Below, piece after piece: positions 1 through 9,822 of a stretch of DNA of 34,835 nucleotides. The DNA is from Actinomycetota bacterium (lineage in GTDB: Bacteria > Actinomycetota > Actinomycetes > Nanopelagicales > Nanopelagicaceae): assembly GCA_016870895.1 (NCBI GenBank), contig VGAA01000007.1, positions 1 through 34,835 on the forward strand, in the 5' to 3' direction. Made by a program: the position numbers and the translations under genes. Below the pieces are notes generated by a model. The model was not told the DNA's origin. It did not search any database and saw only the letters and a program-made list of their open reading frames with translations. The first letter of the stretch is position 1. Each line of letters opens with the position of its first letter.

Positions 1-723
1 GCAGCCGCCAAAGCAAACCCTGGAGTTAAGTTTGCAATTGTTGATGGCGGATCAGGTGGCGCTAACCTGAAAGGAATCACTTTTAAAACAGATGAAAATT
101 CATTTATTGCAGGCTACATGGCAGCAGCCATGAGCAAGACTGGCAAAGTCGGAACCTACGGCGGAATTCCAATTCCTCCAGTAACGATCTTTATGGAAGG
201 CTACGCAAATGGTGTAGCTCATTACAATCTAATTAAGAACAAGAATGTTCAGGTATTGGGTTGGAATACAGAGACTAAGACCGGAACTTTCCTAGGTGGT
301 TTTGATGACACAACTAAAGCTCTACAGACATCAATCTCATTAGAGCAACAGGGAGCAGATTTCATCTTCCCAGTTGCCGGTGGAATGCAAGCAACAACAG
401 CTGCAAATAGCCAAAAAACTAATAAATCAAGTGTCATTTGGGTAGATGCAAAAGTAATGAATACTGGCAAGCAATATGCAAATGTAACTCCAGTGTCAGT
501 TGTTAAGGGCCTAGCAGAAGGTGTACTGGCTACCGTAAAGGAAGCTTATGATGGCAAGTTCACAAGCAAAGAGTATGTTGGAACAATGGCTAACAAAGGT
601 GTATCTATTGCACTAACTCCAGCTTGGAACAACAAAATCCCAGCAAAACTTATAGCTGAAATTAATCAGCTATCAAAAGATGTTGCTGCTGGAAAAATTA
701 TTGCTCTAGATCCAGTTCAGTAA
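1..723 (+). CDS. BMP-family (nucleoside-type) ABC transporter substrate-binding protein, 5' truncated by window edge
   Basis: Frame +1 is open from base 1 (AAAKANPGVKFAIVDGGSGGANLKGITFKTDENSFIAGYMAAAMSKTGKVGTYGG...), typical Bmp/PnrA-like C-terminal part; followed by cognate ATPase and two permeases. Confidence 0.93.
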   Translation, partial: AAAKANPGVKFAIVDGGSGGANLKGITFKTDENSFIAGYMAAAMSKTGKVGTYGGIPIPPVTIFMEGYANGVAHYNLIKNKNVQVLGWNTETKTGTFLGGFDDTTKALQTSISLEQQGADFIFPVAGGMQATTAANSQKTNKSSVIWVDAKVMNTGKQYANVTPVSVVKGLAEGVLATVKEAYDGKFTSKEYVGTMANKGVSIALTPAWNNKIPAKLIAEINQLSKDVAAGKIIALDPVQ

Positions 724-737
724 TAAGTTAACAAATT

Positions 738-772
738 ACTGGGTAGGTTAGAAATTAACCTACCCAGTTTTT
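738..772 (+). terminator. Intrinsic terminator/attenuator hairpin (13-bp perfect stem, 5-nt loop, T-run)
   Basis: actgggtaggtta-gaaat-taacctacccagt followed by tttt; lies between the substrate-binding protein stop and the ABC ATPase start. Confidence 0.85.
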
Positions 773-796
773 AATTTAAAAAAGGCCAGAGGAAAT

Positions 797-2290
797 ATGT
801 CGATTGAATTAAAAGGCATTACAAAGAAGTTTGGTGCCTTAGTTGCTAATGACTCTATCGACTTAAAAGTTGCACGTGGTGAAATCCATGCAATTCTTGG
901 TGAAAATGGTGCCGGCAAGTCAACGCTTATGAATATTGTTTATGGTTTGGTAAATGCTGACTCTGGAAAAGTATTAGTCGAAGATAAAGAAGTAATAATT
1001 AATGAGCCCGCAGATGCTCTTAAATATGGCATTGGGATGGTACATCAGCATTTTATGCTTATCCCAGTATTTACTGTTGCAGAAAATATTGCCTTAGGGC
1101 GCGAGCAATCTAAAGGTGGATTTTTATCACTAGATGAGATTAAGAAGAAGATTAAATTACTAGCAGAAGAATTCAAATTTGATATTGATCCTGATTCATT
1201 AATTGAAAATTTACCCGTTGGAGTTCAACAGCGCGTAGAGATTATTAAAGCTCTAATTTATGATGCAAAAGTTTTAATTTTAGATGAGCCAACAGCAGTG
1301 CTCACTCCACAAGAAACTGATGAGCTATTGAGCATAATGCGAACATTAAAAAGTAAGGGAACTTCCATAATATTTATTACCCATAAGCTGCGTGAAGTTC
1401 AAGACGTAGCCGACAAAATCACGATAATTAGACTCGGAAAAGTTGTTAATACCGTAGCTTCTAATACTTCTCAGGAGGAGCTAGCGAGCATGATGGTAGG
1501 TAGGCAGGTTGATCTAGCCCCAAACAAGACCGAGGTTAAGCCCGGCAAAATAATTTTAGATATAAATAATTTAAGTGTTTCAAATTCTCTTGGCAGAAAA
1601 ATTATTGACTCTCTTTCATTACAGGTAAGAGCAGGAGAAATACTGGCTATTGCAGGCGTACAAGGAAATGGCCAATCAGAATTAGCTCGAGCAATAGTAA
1701 ATTTAGAAGATCATGTATCAGGCTCAATCAAGTTAGACCAGAAGGAAATTTTAGGAATAACTGTGCAAGATTCTTTGCGAGCAGGTATCGCCTACATTCC
1801 CGAATCCAGAGAGTTAGATGGCTTAATTAGCAGTTTTAGTATTGTGGAGAATTTGATTTTAGATGTGCACGACATATCTCCGGCAGCTAAAAAGGGTCGG
1901 TTAAATCCAGATTACATAAATGATAATTCTGCTAAGTTGGTAAATGAGTTTGATATTAGAGCGCAGAGTATCTTTGATCCCGCTTCATCACTGTCAGGTG
2001 GTAATAAGCAAAAAGTTGTTCTAGCTCGAGAGTTATCTAGAGAGGTTAAGCTTGTTGTTGCATCTCAACCGACACGAGGACTAGATGTCGGTTCAATTGA
2101 GTTTGTTTATGAGAAGTTACTAGCCGAACGTAGTGCTAACCGAGCCATTCTTTTACTTAGTAGCGAGCTTGATGAAGTACTTGAATTAGCAGATCGTATA
2201 GCAGTTATATACAAGGGAGAAATTGTAGGTGAAGTAGGATCGGATGTTTCTAGAGAGAAACTGGGATTAATGATGGCTGGCATAAAGTAA
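797..2290 (+). CDS. Nucleoside/BMP-type ABC transporter ATP-binding protein (two ABC domains)
   Basis: Walker A GENGAGKST, LPVGVQQRVEI, LILDEPTAVL; second domain GVQGNGQSELA, LSGGNKQKVVLARELS, SQPTRGLDVGS. Confidence 0.95.
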   Translation: MSIELKGITKKFGALVANDSIDLKVARGEIHAILGENGAGKSTLMNIVYGLVNADSGKVLVEDKEVIINEPADALKYGIGMVHQHFMLIPVFTVAENIALGREQSKGGFLSLDEIKKKIKLLAEEFKFDIDPDSLIENLPVGVQQRVEIIKALIYDAKVLILDEPTAVLTPQETDELLSIMRTLKSKGTSIIFITHKLREVQDVADKITIIRLGKVVNTVASNTSQEELASMMVGRQVDLAPNKTEVKPGKIILDINNLSVSNSLGRKIIDSLSLQVRAGEILAIAGVQGNGQSELARAIVNLEDHVSGSIKLDQKEILGITVQDSLRAGIAYIPESRELDGLISSFSIVENLILDVHDISPAAKKGRLNPDYINDNSAKLVNEFDIRAQSIFDPASSLSGGNKQKVVLARELSREVKLVVASQPTRGLDVGSIEFVYEKLLAERSANRAILLLSSELDEVLELADRIAVIYKGEIVGEVGSDVSREKLGLMMAGIK

Positions 2291-3462
2291 TGAAACAATT
2301 TTTATTTAGTCTTCGAAGAGTGACATTACTACCAGCACTATCATTTATTTTTGCATTTTTTATAGGTGGCATAATAATTGTTATTTCTGATCCAATTATT
2401 ATGGCTCAACTTAATTCTCCTGGAAAATTTTTAACATCCGCCGGAGCTAGAATTGGTAATTCCTACTTAGCGATTTTTCAAGGATCTATTTATGATGTTA
2501 ACTTAGCAAGAGAATCTGGAGTGATCCGAGGTTTTTATCCATTATCCGAAACTATTGTCACCTCAATCCCATTAATTTTTGCAGGATTAGCTGTTGCGCT
2601 AGCATTTCGAGCAGGATTATTTAATATTGGAGCACAGGGTCAATTTATATTTGGAGCCATTGGAGCTTCATATGTCGGATTTAATTTTGAAATGTCACCA
2701 TTAATTCATGTTCCACTCGTTTTATTAGCTGGAATAATATGTGGTGGAATTTTTGGTGGCATCGTAGGTTTACTGAAAGCAAAAACTGGTGCTCACGAAG
2801 TAATCGTTACAATCATGCTTAACTATGTAGCGGCCTTATTTATTCTTTGGCTACTTAAAACTTCAGTGTTTTTACGGCCAGAGCGGTTTGATCCTATTGC
2901 CCCAGATGTCAATCCAAGTGCACGCTTACCAAAATTACTTGGCGCAGATTTGCGTTTACACTTAGGAATATTTATAGCGTTAGTAGTGACTTATTTTGTG
3001 TGGTGGCTACTAAATCGGAGCACACTTGGATTTAAATTCCGTGCAGTTGGTGCTAATGCAAGTGCTGCAAAGACAGCGGGAATTTCAGTGCCATTAGTCA
3101 CAACCATATCTATGTTTATTTGTGGAGGTTTAGCTGGGCTTGGTGGTGCAGTACATTTAATTGGAACTGAGTATGCCTTAACTGCCGGAGTTGCAGGCAG
3201 TATTGGTTTTGATGCAATAACTGTGGCACTTCTGGGGCAGGCAGCACCAATTGGAACTTTATTTGGAGCTCTTTTGTTTGGTGCATTACAAACAGGAGGT
3301 CGAACATTACTTTCAAATACGGGAACCCCTTCCGAAATTATTCAAGTAATTCAAGCTTTAATTGTCTTATTCATCGCTGCACCTGCATTATTGAAGATGG
3401 TGTTTAGATTAAAGAAGAGCGTAGAGTCTAAATCAATGGCAGCAAAAGGTTGGAACGGCTAA
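2290..3462 (+). CDS. BMP/nucleoside ABC transporter permease
   Basis: Polytopic protein with permease motif GLFNIGAQGQFIFGAIGA and GANASAAKTAGIS; overlaps upstream and downstream genes. Confidence 0.93.
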   Translation: MKQFLFSLRRVTLLPALSFIFAFFIGGIIIVISDPIIMAQLNSPGKFLTSAGARIGNSYLAIFQGSIYDVNLARESGVIRGFYPLSETIVTSIPLIFAGLAVALAFRAGLFNIGAQGQFIFGAIGASYVGFNFEMSPLIHVPLVLLAGIICGGIFGGIVGLLKAKTGAHEVIVTIMLNYVAALFILWLLKTSVFLRPERFDPIAPDVNPSARLPKLLGADLRLHLGIFIALVVTYFVWWLLNRSTLGFKFRAVGANASAAKTAGISVPLVTTISMFICGGLAGLGGAVHLIGTEYALTAGVAGSIGFDAITVALLGQAAPIGTLFGALLFGALQTGGRTLLSNTGTPSEIIQVIQALIVLFIAAPALLKMVFRLKKSVESKSMAAKGWNG

Positions 3463-4718
3463 TGTCACAATTGAATGCATTACAGAAGCGAAGACAAAGT
3501 GGTGTCGTAACTATGGCGATACTGCTAGTTATATTTACCTTCATTTTTTATGTAACTTCATCCAGGGTAGAGCCAGTTATATACAGTTTCTATTTAGGTG
3601 ATGAATGGAAGTTAATTAGCGAATGGGAAATTGGCTCTAAATCTGGGGTTATGATTTTTCTTATATTTGCCTTAATCGGTGTGACCATTTCCTTTATCCA
3701 ATTTAAAAATAATAAGAAAATAACTTTAGGAAGTTTGATGTTTGGTTTTGGTTCCATAATGGCATTTTTGAGCTGGGCAGCTGCTGGAAAATTTATACCA
3801 CTAACAGGGTTACTTCAGGCAGCAGTTTTATTAGCCGTTCCACTTATCTTTGGCTCAATGGCTGGGCTACTTTGTGAGAAATCTGGTGTCATAAATATTG
3901 CTATTGAAGGTCAATTGCTCTTCTCTGCATTTGTTTCAGCAGTAGTTGCTAGCCTTTCCCAAAATTTGATTTTGGGATTAATCTCTGCACCAATTGCAGG
4001 TGCACTAGTATCTTGGATTCTGGCTTACTTCTCTATTAAATTCCAAGTAGACCAGGTAATTTTAGGATTTGTTATTAATGTATTAGTCCTAGGATTAACA
4101 AACTTTTTTTACACCGTATTGCTTGTGCCTTATGAAAGTACTTGGAATGCTGCTGGAAGTTTCTCAGCAATTCCAATTCCAGTTTTATCAAAAATTCCCG
4201 TTATTGGTCCGATTTTGTTTAACCAAACTATCATTGTCTATTTAATGTATCTGATAGTTACAGTCATTCAAATAGCTCTTTTCAAATCAAAATGGGGCCT
4301 AAGAACTCGCGCTGTTGGTGAACTACCAATTGCGGCCGATAGCGTAGGAATCGATGTTAATAAATTAAGGTTTCGAAATGTACTTATTGCAGGAGCAGTA
4401 GCGGGAGTCGGTGGTGCTGTTTTCACAATAGGTGCAGTTGGAGTTTTCTCACAATCCATGACTGCAGGCGCAGGCTTTATTGCACTTGCATGTTTAATAT
4501 TTGGAAAGTGGAGTCCTAAGGGAGCCTTTATAGCAGCATTGTTCTTTGGCTTTACCAATAGCTTACAAAGTAATTTATCAATTGCTGGAGTGCCAATTCC
4601 ATCAGAATTTATGTTGATGATTCCATATATTGCGACAATAATTGCAGTCTCAGGACTAATAGGGCGGGTTCGTGCGCCAGCAGCTGATGGAATCCCATAT
4701 CTCCGCGGTACAAAATAA
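3450..4718 (+). CDS. BMP/nucleoside ABC transporter permease (second subunit)
   Basis: Polytopic; motifs EKSGVINIAIEGQLLFSAF and RAVGELPIAADSVGID; the true start may be the ATG at 3462. Confidence 0.92.
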   Translation: MERLMSQLNALQKRRQSGVVTMAILLVIFTFIFYVTSSRVEPVIYSFYLGDEWKLISEWEIGSKSGVMIFLIFALIGVTISFIQFKNNKKITLGSLMFGFGSIMAFLSWAAAGKFIPLTGLLQAAVLLAVPLIFGSMAGLLCEKSGVINIAIEGQLLFSAFVSAVVASLSQNLILGLISAPIAGALVSWILAYFSIKFQVDQVILGFVINVLVLGLTNFFYTVLLVPYESTWNAAGSFSAIPIPVLSKIPVIGPILFNQTIIVYLMYLIVTVIQIALFKSKWGLRTRAVGELPIAADSVGIDVNKLRFRNVLIAGAVAGVGGAVFTIGAVGVFSQSMTAGAGFIALACLIFGKWSPKGAFIAALFFGFTNSLQSNLSIAGVPIPSEFMLMIPYIATIIAVSGLIGRVRAPAADGIPYLRGTK

Positions 4719-4743
4719 TCAATATTCATAGGACAATTACCCC

Positions 4744-5130
4744 ATGAATATTGATTGGGAAAAACTCCATAGCGCCGCTAAAGAGGTAATGAAAAATGCA
4801 TATGCACCATATTCTAATTTTAAAGTTGGGGTGGCTGCATTAGTTGATGATGGACGAATAGTCGTTGGTTGTAATAGCGAGAATGCAAGTTATGGTGTTG
4901 GTTTATGTGCAGAGTGCGGCTTAATTTCAAGTCTGACGGCATCAGGTGGTGGAAGATTAATTGCAACAGTTTGTGTTGATAAAAATGGAGAGTATTTATC
5001 TCCCTGTGGAAGGTGCAGACAACTTCTATTTGAGCACGGTGGCAATGAAATGTTATTTATGACTCCAGATGGTCCAAAAAAGTTCTCTACCTTACTTCCT
5101 TGGGCATTTGGCCCCGAGGATCTTAAATAG
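4744..5130 (+). CDS. cdd: Cytidine deaminase
   Basis: APYSNFKVG, CNSENASYG, LCAEC, SPCGRCRQLL zinc/catalytic motifs; 128 aa. Confidence 0.95.
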   Translation: MNIDWEKLHSAAKEVMKNAYAPYSNFKVGVAALVDDGRIVVGCNSENASYGVGLCAECGLISSLTASGGGRLIATVCVDKNGEYLSPCGRCRQLLFEHGGNEMLFMTPDGPKKFSTLLPWAFGPEDLK

Positions 5131-6426
5131 ATGAGTGCAAAATTTACGGCCGTAGAAATTATTTCAGCAAAAAGAGATAAGCAAGAATTAAGTGATGACC
5201 AAATTGATTGGACAATAGAGGCTTATACCAAAGGAATAATCGCTGATGAACAAATGTCAGCATTATTGATGGCAATTTTATTAAACGGCATGAACAACCG
5301 TGAAATTTTTAGATGGACTGATGCGATGATCGCAAGCGGTGAAAAGATGAATTGGTCAATGTTGGATAGACCAACAGTGGATAAGCACTCAACGGGTGGA
5401 GTTGGTGACAAAATCACTCTTCCGCTAGCACCTTTAGTCGCAGCTTGTGGAGCTGCGGTACCACAACTTTCAGGTCGGGGGCTTGGTCATACTGGTGGCA
5501 CACTTGATAAATTAGAATCAATTAAGGGTTGGAAAGCAAGTATTTCTAATCAGGAAATGTTAAAAGTAATACAAGAATGTGGTGCAGTAATTTGTGCCGC
5601 AGGAAGTGGCTTAGCTCCAGCTGATAAAAAACTTTATGCACTTCGTGATGTCACCGGTACTGTGCAAGCTATTCCACTTATTGCCTCATCGATTATGAGT
5701 AAAAAAATCGCTGAAGGTACCCAAGCTCTGATTTTGGATGTTAAAACTGGCTCAGGTGCCTTTATGAGCGAGCCAAAAGATGCAGGGCTGTTAGCTAGGA
5801 CAATGGTGGATTTAGGCAAACGTGCCGGAGTTGAAACCAGGGCTTTAGTTACAGCAATGGATGTACCGCTAGGGCTAACAGTGGGTAACTCGCTTGAAAT
5901 TCGAGAAACTATAGAGGTCCTTTCTGGAGGTGGGCCAAGTGATGTTGTTGAGTTAACTTTAATTTTGGCAAATGAGATGTTAGATGCTGCCAAAGTTAAG
6001 CCTAAAGTTGACCCAGCTACAGCTTTAAAAAATGGCGCAGCTATGGATGTATGGCGCAGAATGATTAAAGCGCAAGGTGGAGATCTAAGTGCTCCACTTC
6101 CTATAGCTAGAGAAAAATTTGAAGTTAAGGCTGCAACTTCTGGAAAACTTTTAACATTAGATGCTCTGAAAGTCGGAGTTAGTGCTTGGCGGCTGGGTGC
6201 TGGCAGACAAAAACAAGGAGATACACTTCAACTCGGTGCTGGAATTGAAATACATGCAAAGCCAGGGGATTTAGTTAAGGAAGGCCAAAGTATTTTGACT
6301 CTACATTCAGATGAAACCTCAAGGTTTGATCGAGCTAATGAGGTTTTATCTGAAGCGTTTACTATTGGTTTAAAAAATCAAAAGATTAATCGCCTACCAC
6401 TTATTATTGAAAGAATTGAGGGTTAA
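5131..6426 (+). CDS. deoA: Thymidine/pyrimidine-nucleoside phosphorylase
   Basis: KHSTGGVGDKITLPLAPLVAACGAAVPQLSGRGLGHTGGTLDKLE; 431 aa. Confidence 0.95.
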   Translation: MSAKFTAVEIISAKRDKQELSDDQIDWTIEAYTKGIIADEQMSALLMAILLNGMNNREIFRWTDAMIASGEKMNWSMLDRPTVDKHSTGGVGDKITLPLAPLVAACGAAVPQLSGRGLGHTGGTLDKLESIKGWKASISNQEMLKVIQECGAVICAAGSGLAPADKKLYALRDVTGTVQAIPLIASSIMSKKIAEGTQALILDVKTGSGAFMSEPKDAGLLARTMVDLGKRAGVETRALVTAMDVPLGLTVGNSLEIRETIEVLSGGGPSDVVELTLILANEMLDAAKVKPKVDPATALKNGAAMDVWRRMIKAQGGDLSAPLPIAREKFEVKAATSGKLLTLDALKVGVSAWRLGAGRQKQGDTLQLGAGIEIHAKPGDLVKEGQSILTLHSDETSRFDRANEVLSEAFTIGLKNQKINRLPLIIERIEG

Positions 6427-7521
6427 GTGTCACTTTTAAACACGCCATCACAGGATCAAATCAAGAGATTACCAAAGGCATTACTGCACGATCATTTAGA
6501 TGGCGGTTTAAGGCCACAAACTTTAATTGAAATTGCTGATCGTATTGGTTATAAAAAACTACCTACTAATGATCCAATTGAATTAGCAAAGTGGTTTGAA
6601 GATTCTTGTAACTCCGGTTCACTCGTTAGATATCTTGAAACCTTTGCGCACACAATTGCAGTTATGCAAACAAGAGAAGGAATTATTCAAGTTGCACGAG
6701 AATCTGTTATTGATTTAGCAAGAGATGGTGTTGTCTACGCTGAAGTTAGAGGAGCACCTGAGTTACTAACTGAACAAGGTTTAACTTCAGATCAAGTGGT
6801 TGAGGCTACGCTTGAGGGTTTCAAGCAAGGAATGTCTGAGGCACAAAGAGAAGGAAATACGATTAGAGTTGAATCTTTACTTTGTGGAATGCGTCAAAGT
6901 AATAGATCAATGGAAGCAGCTAAAGCCGTAGTCAAGTATCGAGGGCAGGGTGTTGTTGGATTTGATATAGCGGGGCCAGAAGATGGTTTTCCACCGATAA
7001 ATCAACTTCAAGAGTTTGAGTTCTTAAAAAAGGAAAATGCACATTTCACCATTCATGCTGGCGAAGCATTTGGATTACCCTCTATTTGGCAGGCAGTTCA
7101 GATTTGTGGTGCTGAAAGAATTGGCCATGGGGTAAGAATCGTGGAAGATATTGATTTCTCATCAAAAGAACCAAAATTAGGACTTCTATCTAGATATATT
7201 CGTGACCGAAGAATTGCACTTGAGCTGTGCCCAACCTCCAATCTTCAAACAGGTATCGCAAAAATTTACTCAGATCATCCAATTGGAAAGCTAGCTAAGT
7301 TAAAATTTCATGTTACGTTAAATACTGATAATCGATTAATGAGTAATACATCTATGAGCCATGAGATGCAAGAATGTGTAAAATCTTTTGGTTGGACTTT
7401 TGCAGATCTACAAGCAGTCACAGTTAATGCTTTAGAGAGCTCATTTATTGACCACGAAGATAAGCTTGAAATTATTGAGAAAACTGTAAAACCGGCATAC
7501 TCTAAAATATCTGCCGAGTAG
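6427..7521 (+). CDS. add: Adenosine deaminase
   Basis: LPKALLHDHLDGGLRPQTL, HAGEAFG, RIGHGVRI, LCPTSNLQTG; GTG start directly after the deoA stop. Confidence 0.94.
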   Translation: MSLLNTPSQDQIKRLPKALLHDHLDGGLRPQTLIEIADRIGYKKLPTNDPIELAKWFEDSCNSGSLVRYLETFAHTIAVMQTREGIIQVARESVIDLARDGVVYAEVRGAPELLTEQGLTSDQVVEATLEGFKQGMSEAQREGNTIRVESLLCGMRQSNRSMEAAKAVVKYRGQGVVGFDIAGPEDGFPPINQLQEFEFLKKENAHFTIHAGEAFGLPSIWQAVQICGAERIGHGVRIVEDIDFSSKEPKLGLLSRYIRDRRIALELCPTSNLQTGIAKIYSDHPIGKLAKLKFHVTLNTDNRLMSNTSMSHEMQECVKSFGWTFADLQAVTVNALESSFIDHEDKLEIIEKTVKPAYSKISAE

Positions 7522-8364
7522 CTATATTCCTATTGGATGCCAAACAGTTTTTTGCTCCATAAAGCTTAAAATTCTTTCAGGGTGGTTAATAGGCGTAAAT
7601 CTATGAATTCTCTTCAGATTTTCTGCGCCTAGTAATTTTAATTCCTCTTCTTGTTTTTTGGATAGCCCTGCAGCATCAATACCGTCAATCTCCATATGCG
7701 AGCCAACCCACGGTGACAGTTCTGATGTTTTTCCAGTCAAGATATTTACCACTCCGGCAGGTAAGTCACTCGTAGAAAGTACCTCTCCTAAAGTAATTGC
7801 TGGCAGGGGATAATTTTCGCTTGCAATTAAAATTGCAGTGTTACCACCGGCAATAATCGGAGCTAAAGTTCTAACTGCGCCAAGTAATGAAGGCTTATTT
7901 TCAGCAAATACTGCAATAACACCAAGTGATTCAGGAGTTGTAAAGTTATAAAAAGGGCCAGAGACCTGATTTAAAGACCCAGTCACTGATGAAAGTTTGT
8001 CACACCATCCTGAGTACCAAACCCAGGTATCGATTGCTTCTTCAACCTGAGCGGCGGCTGCTTTGCTACTTAAACCTTCAAGGGCGCATATTTCAGAAAC
8101 AAATTGTTCACTTCGACCCTGCATAATTTCAGCGATACGGTACAAAATCTGGCCTCTATTAAATGATGTGGCATTAGACCAGCCAAGATATGAATTTTTA
8201 GCCGCTACAACACTTTCTCTTAAATCTTTTCGAGAAGCCATTGCAGGATTTGCTAGGAATTTTTTATCAGCACCTTTTACTTCATAAACTCTGCCTGATT
8301 CACTTCGAGGGAATGCACCAGCTATAAATAACTTATATGTCTTATGCACATCTATCCGGCTCAT
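7522..8364 (-). CDS. Short aldehyde dehydrogenase-like protein lacking the catalytic half (pseudo-ALDH; resembles second domain of bacterial ALDH16)
   Basis: 280 aa with ALDH N-terminal/Rossmann-like motifs (GVIAVFAENKPSLLGAVRTLAPIIAGGNTAILIASENYPL, LPAGVVNILTG) but no ELGGK or NQGxxCCA region; overlaps the upstream full-length ALDH by 4 nt. Confidence 0.85.
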   Translation of the reverse strand: MSRIDVHKTYKLFIAGAFPRSESGRVYEVKGADKKFLANPAMASRKDLRESVVAAKNSYLGWSNATSFNRGQILYRIAEIMQGRSEQFVSEICALEGLSSKAAAAQVEEAIDTWVWYSGWCDKLSSVTGSLNQVSGPFYNFTTPESLGVIAVFAENKPSLLGAVRTLAPIIAGGNTAILIASENYPLPAITLGEVLSTSDLPAGVVNILTGKTSELSPWVGSHMEIDGIDAAGLSKKQEEELKLLGAENLKRIHRFTPINHPERILSFMEQKTVWHPIGI

Positions 8365-9815
8365 TTTTTAACCTTTGATTCGGAGGTCAAATACCCTGCT
8401 AGTCCATGGCGTCCACCTTCACGCCCCCAGCCAGATTCCTTATAACCACCAAATGGGCTAGCAGGATCAAATTTATTAAATGTATTACTCCAAATAACAC
8501 CAGCCTTTAATTTCTGGGCAGCCCAAAGAATCTTTGATCCTTTATCGCTCCAGATTCCAGCTGATAACCCATACATCGTGTTGTTTGCCTTTTCTATCGC
8601 CTCGGCCGGTGTTCTAAAAGTTAAAACTGACAAGACAGGACCAAAAATCTCTTCTCTTGCGATTCGATGAGCTTGTGAAACTCCAGTAAAAATCGTTGGG
8701 GCCATCCAAAAGCCTTTAGTAGGCAATTTGCATTCAGCAGACCACCGCTGAGCACCTTCTGCATCACCTGTATTACTTATTTCTTTTATTCGCTTTAATT
8801 GTTCAGCAGAGTTGATTGCTCCAAGGTCAGTATTTTTATCCATAGGGTCACCGACCCGAATCAAACTCATTCTTTTTTTCAATTTCTCTACTACTTCATC
8901 AGCAATATTCTCTTGTAGCAATAACCTAGAGCCAGCACAGCAGACATGACCTTGATTAAAGAAAATTCCATTTACTATTCCCTCAACAGCCTCATCAAAA
9001 GCAGCATCTTCAAAAACTATGTTTGCTGCTTTACCACCTAACTCAAGAGTGGCACTTTTATTGGTGGCTGCGATTGATCTTGCAATTGCTTTACCAACCT
9101 CTGTTGAACCAGTGAACGCAATTTTATTGATATCTGGATGATTTACTAGAGCTGCTCCCGTAATTCCATCTCCAGTAATAATATTTACTACACCATCTGG
9201 TAATCCTGCTTGTTGGCAAACTTCGGCAAATAAAAGCGCAGTTAACGGAGTGGTTTCGGCTGGTTTTAACACAACAGTATTTCCTGCAGCTAATGCTGGC
9301 GCAATTTTCCATGAGAGCATAAGTAATGGAAAATTCCAAGGAATTATCTGACCTACAACTCCAAGTGCCTTTGGTTTACTCCCGACTCCGGCATATTCCA
9401 ATTTGTCGGCCCAGCCTGCATGGTAGAAAAAGTGTGCAGCGGCTAGTGGAATATCAGTATCTCTTGATTCCCTAATAGGCTTGCCATTATCCAAGGTCTC
9501 CACAACAGCAAATTCACGGGCTCGTTCTTGTAAAATTCTTGCAATTCGGTATAAATATTTACCACGTTCTTTAGCCGGCATTTTTGACCAAATTTTTGTA
9601 TAGGCGGATCTAGCAGTTTTTACTGCTAAATCAATATCTAATTTATCGGCATAAGCAATCTTTGCCAGCACCTCTTCTGTAGCTGGATTTATCGTGTCGA
9701 AACTCTTTCCCTTTTTTGCTTTAACAAATTTACCGCCGATAAATAGATCATATGAGGCAGCAATTTTTGCAATTTCCTTGGATTCAGGAGCACTTGCATA
9801 TTCAAATTCGCTCAT
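8361..9815 (-). CDS. Aldehyde dehydrogenase (catalytically complete)
   Basis: PWNFPLLMLSWKIAPALAAGNTVVLKPAE, LELGGKAANIVF, NQGHVCCAGSRLL, EIFGPVLSVLTF, FGGYKESGWGREGG. Confidence 0.95.
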   Translation of the reverse strand: MSEFEYASAPESKEIAKIAASYDLFIGGKFVKAKKGKSFDTINPATEEVLAKIAYADKLDIDLAVKTARSAYTKIWSKMPAKERGKYLYRIARILQERAREFAVVETLDNGKPIRESRDTDIPLAAAHFFYHAGWADKLEYAGVGSKPKALGVVGQIIPWNFPLLMLSWKIAPALAAGNTVVLKPAETTPLTALLFAEVCQQAGLPDGVVNIITGDGITGAALVNHPDINKIAFTGSTEVGKAIARSIAATNKSATLELGGKAANIVFEDAAFDEAVEGIVNGIFFNQGHVCCAGSRLLLQENIADEVVEKLKKRMSLIRVGDPMDKNTDLGAINSAEQLKRIKEISNTGDAEGAQRWSAECKLPTKGFWMAPTIFTGVSQAHRIAREEIFGPVLSVLTFRTPAEAIEKANNTMYGLSAGIWSDKGSKILWAAQKLKAGVIWSNTFNKFDPASPFGGYKESGWGREGGRHGLAGYLTSESKVKK

Positions 9816-9822
9816 GACCCAC

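Noticed and set aside
4268-4729. 153-aa antisense ORF on - strand
   Set aside because: Fully overlaps the well-supported ABC permease; no recognisable domain; shadow ORF.
5634-5993. 119-aa - strand ORF
   Set aside because: Antisense within deoA; no homology recognisable.
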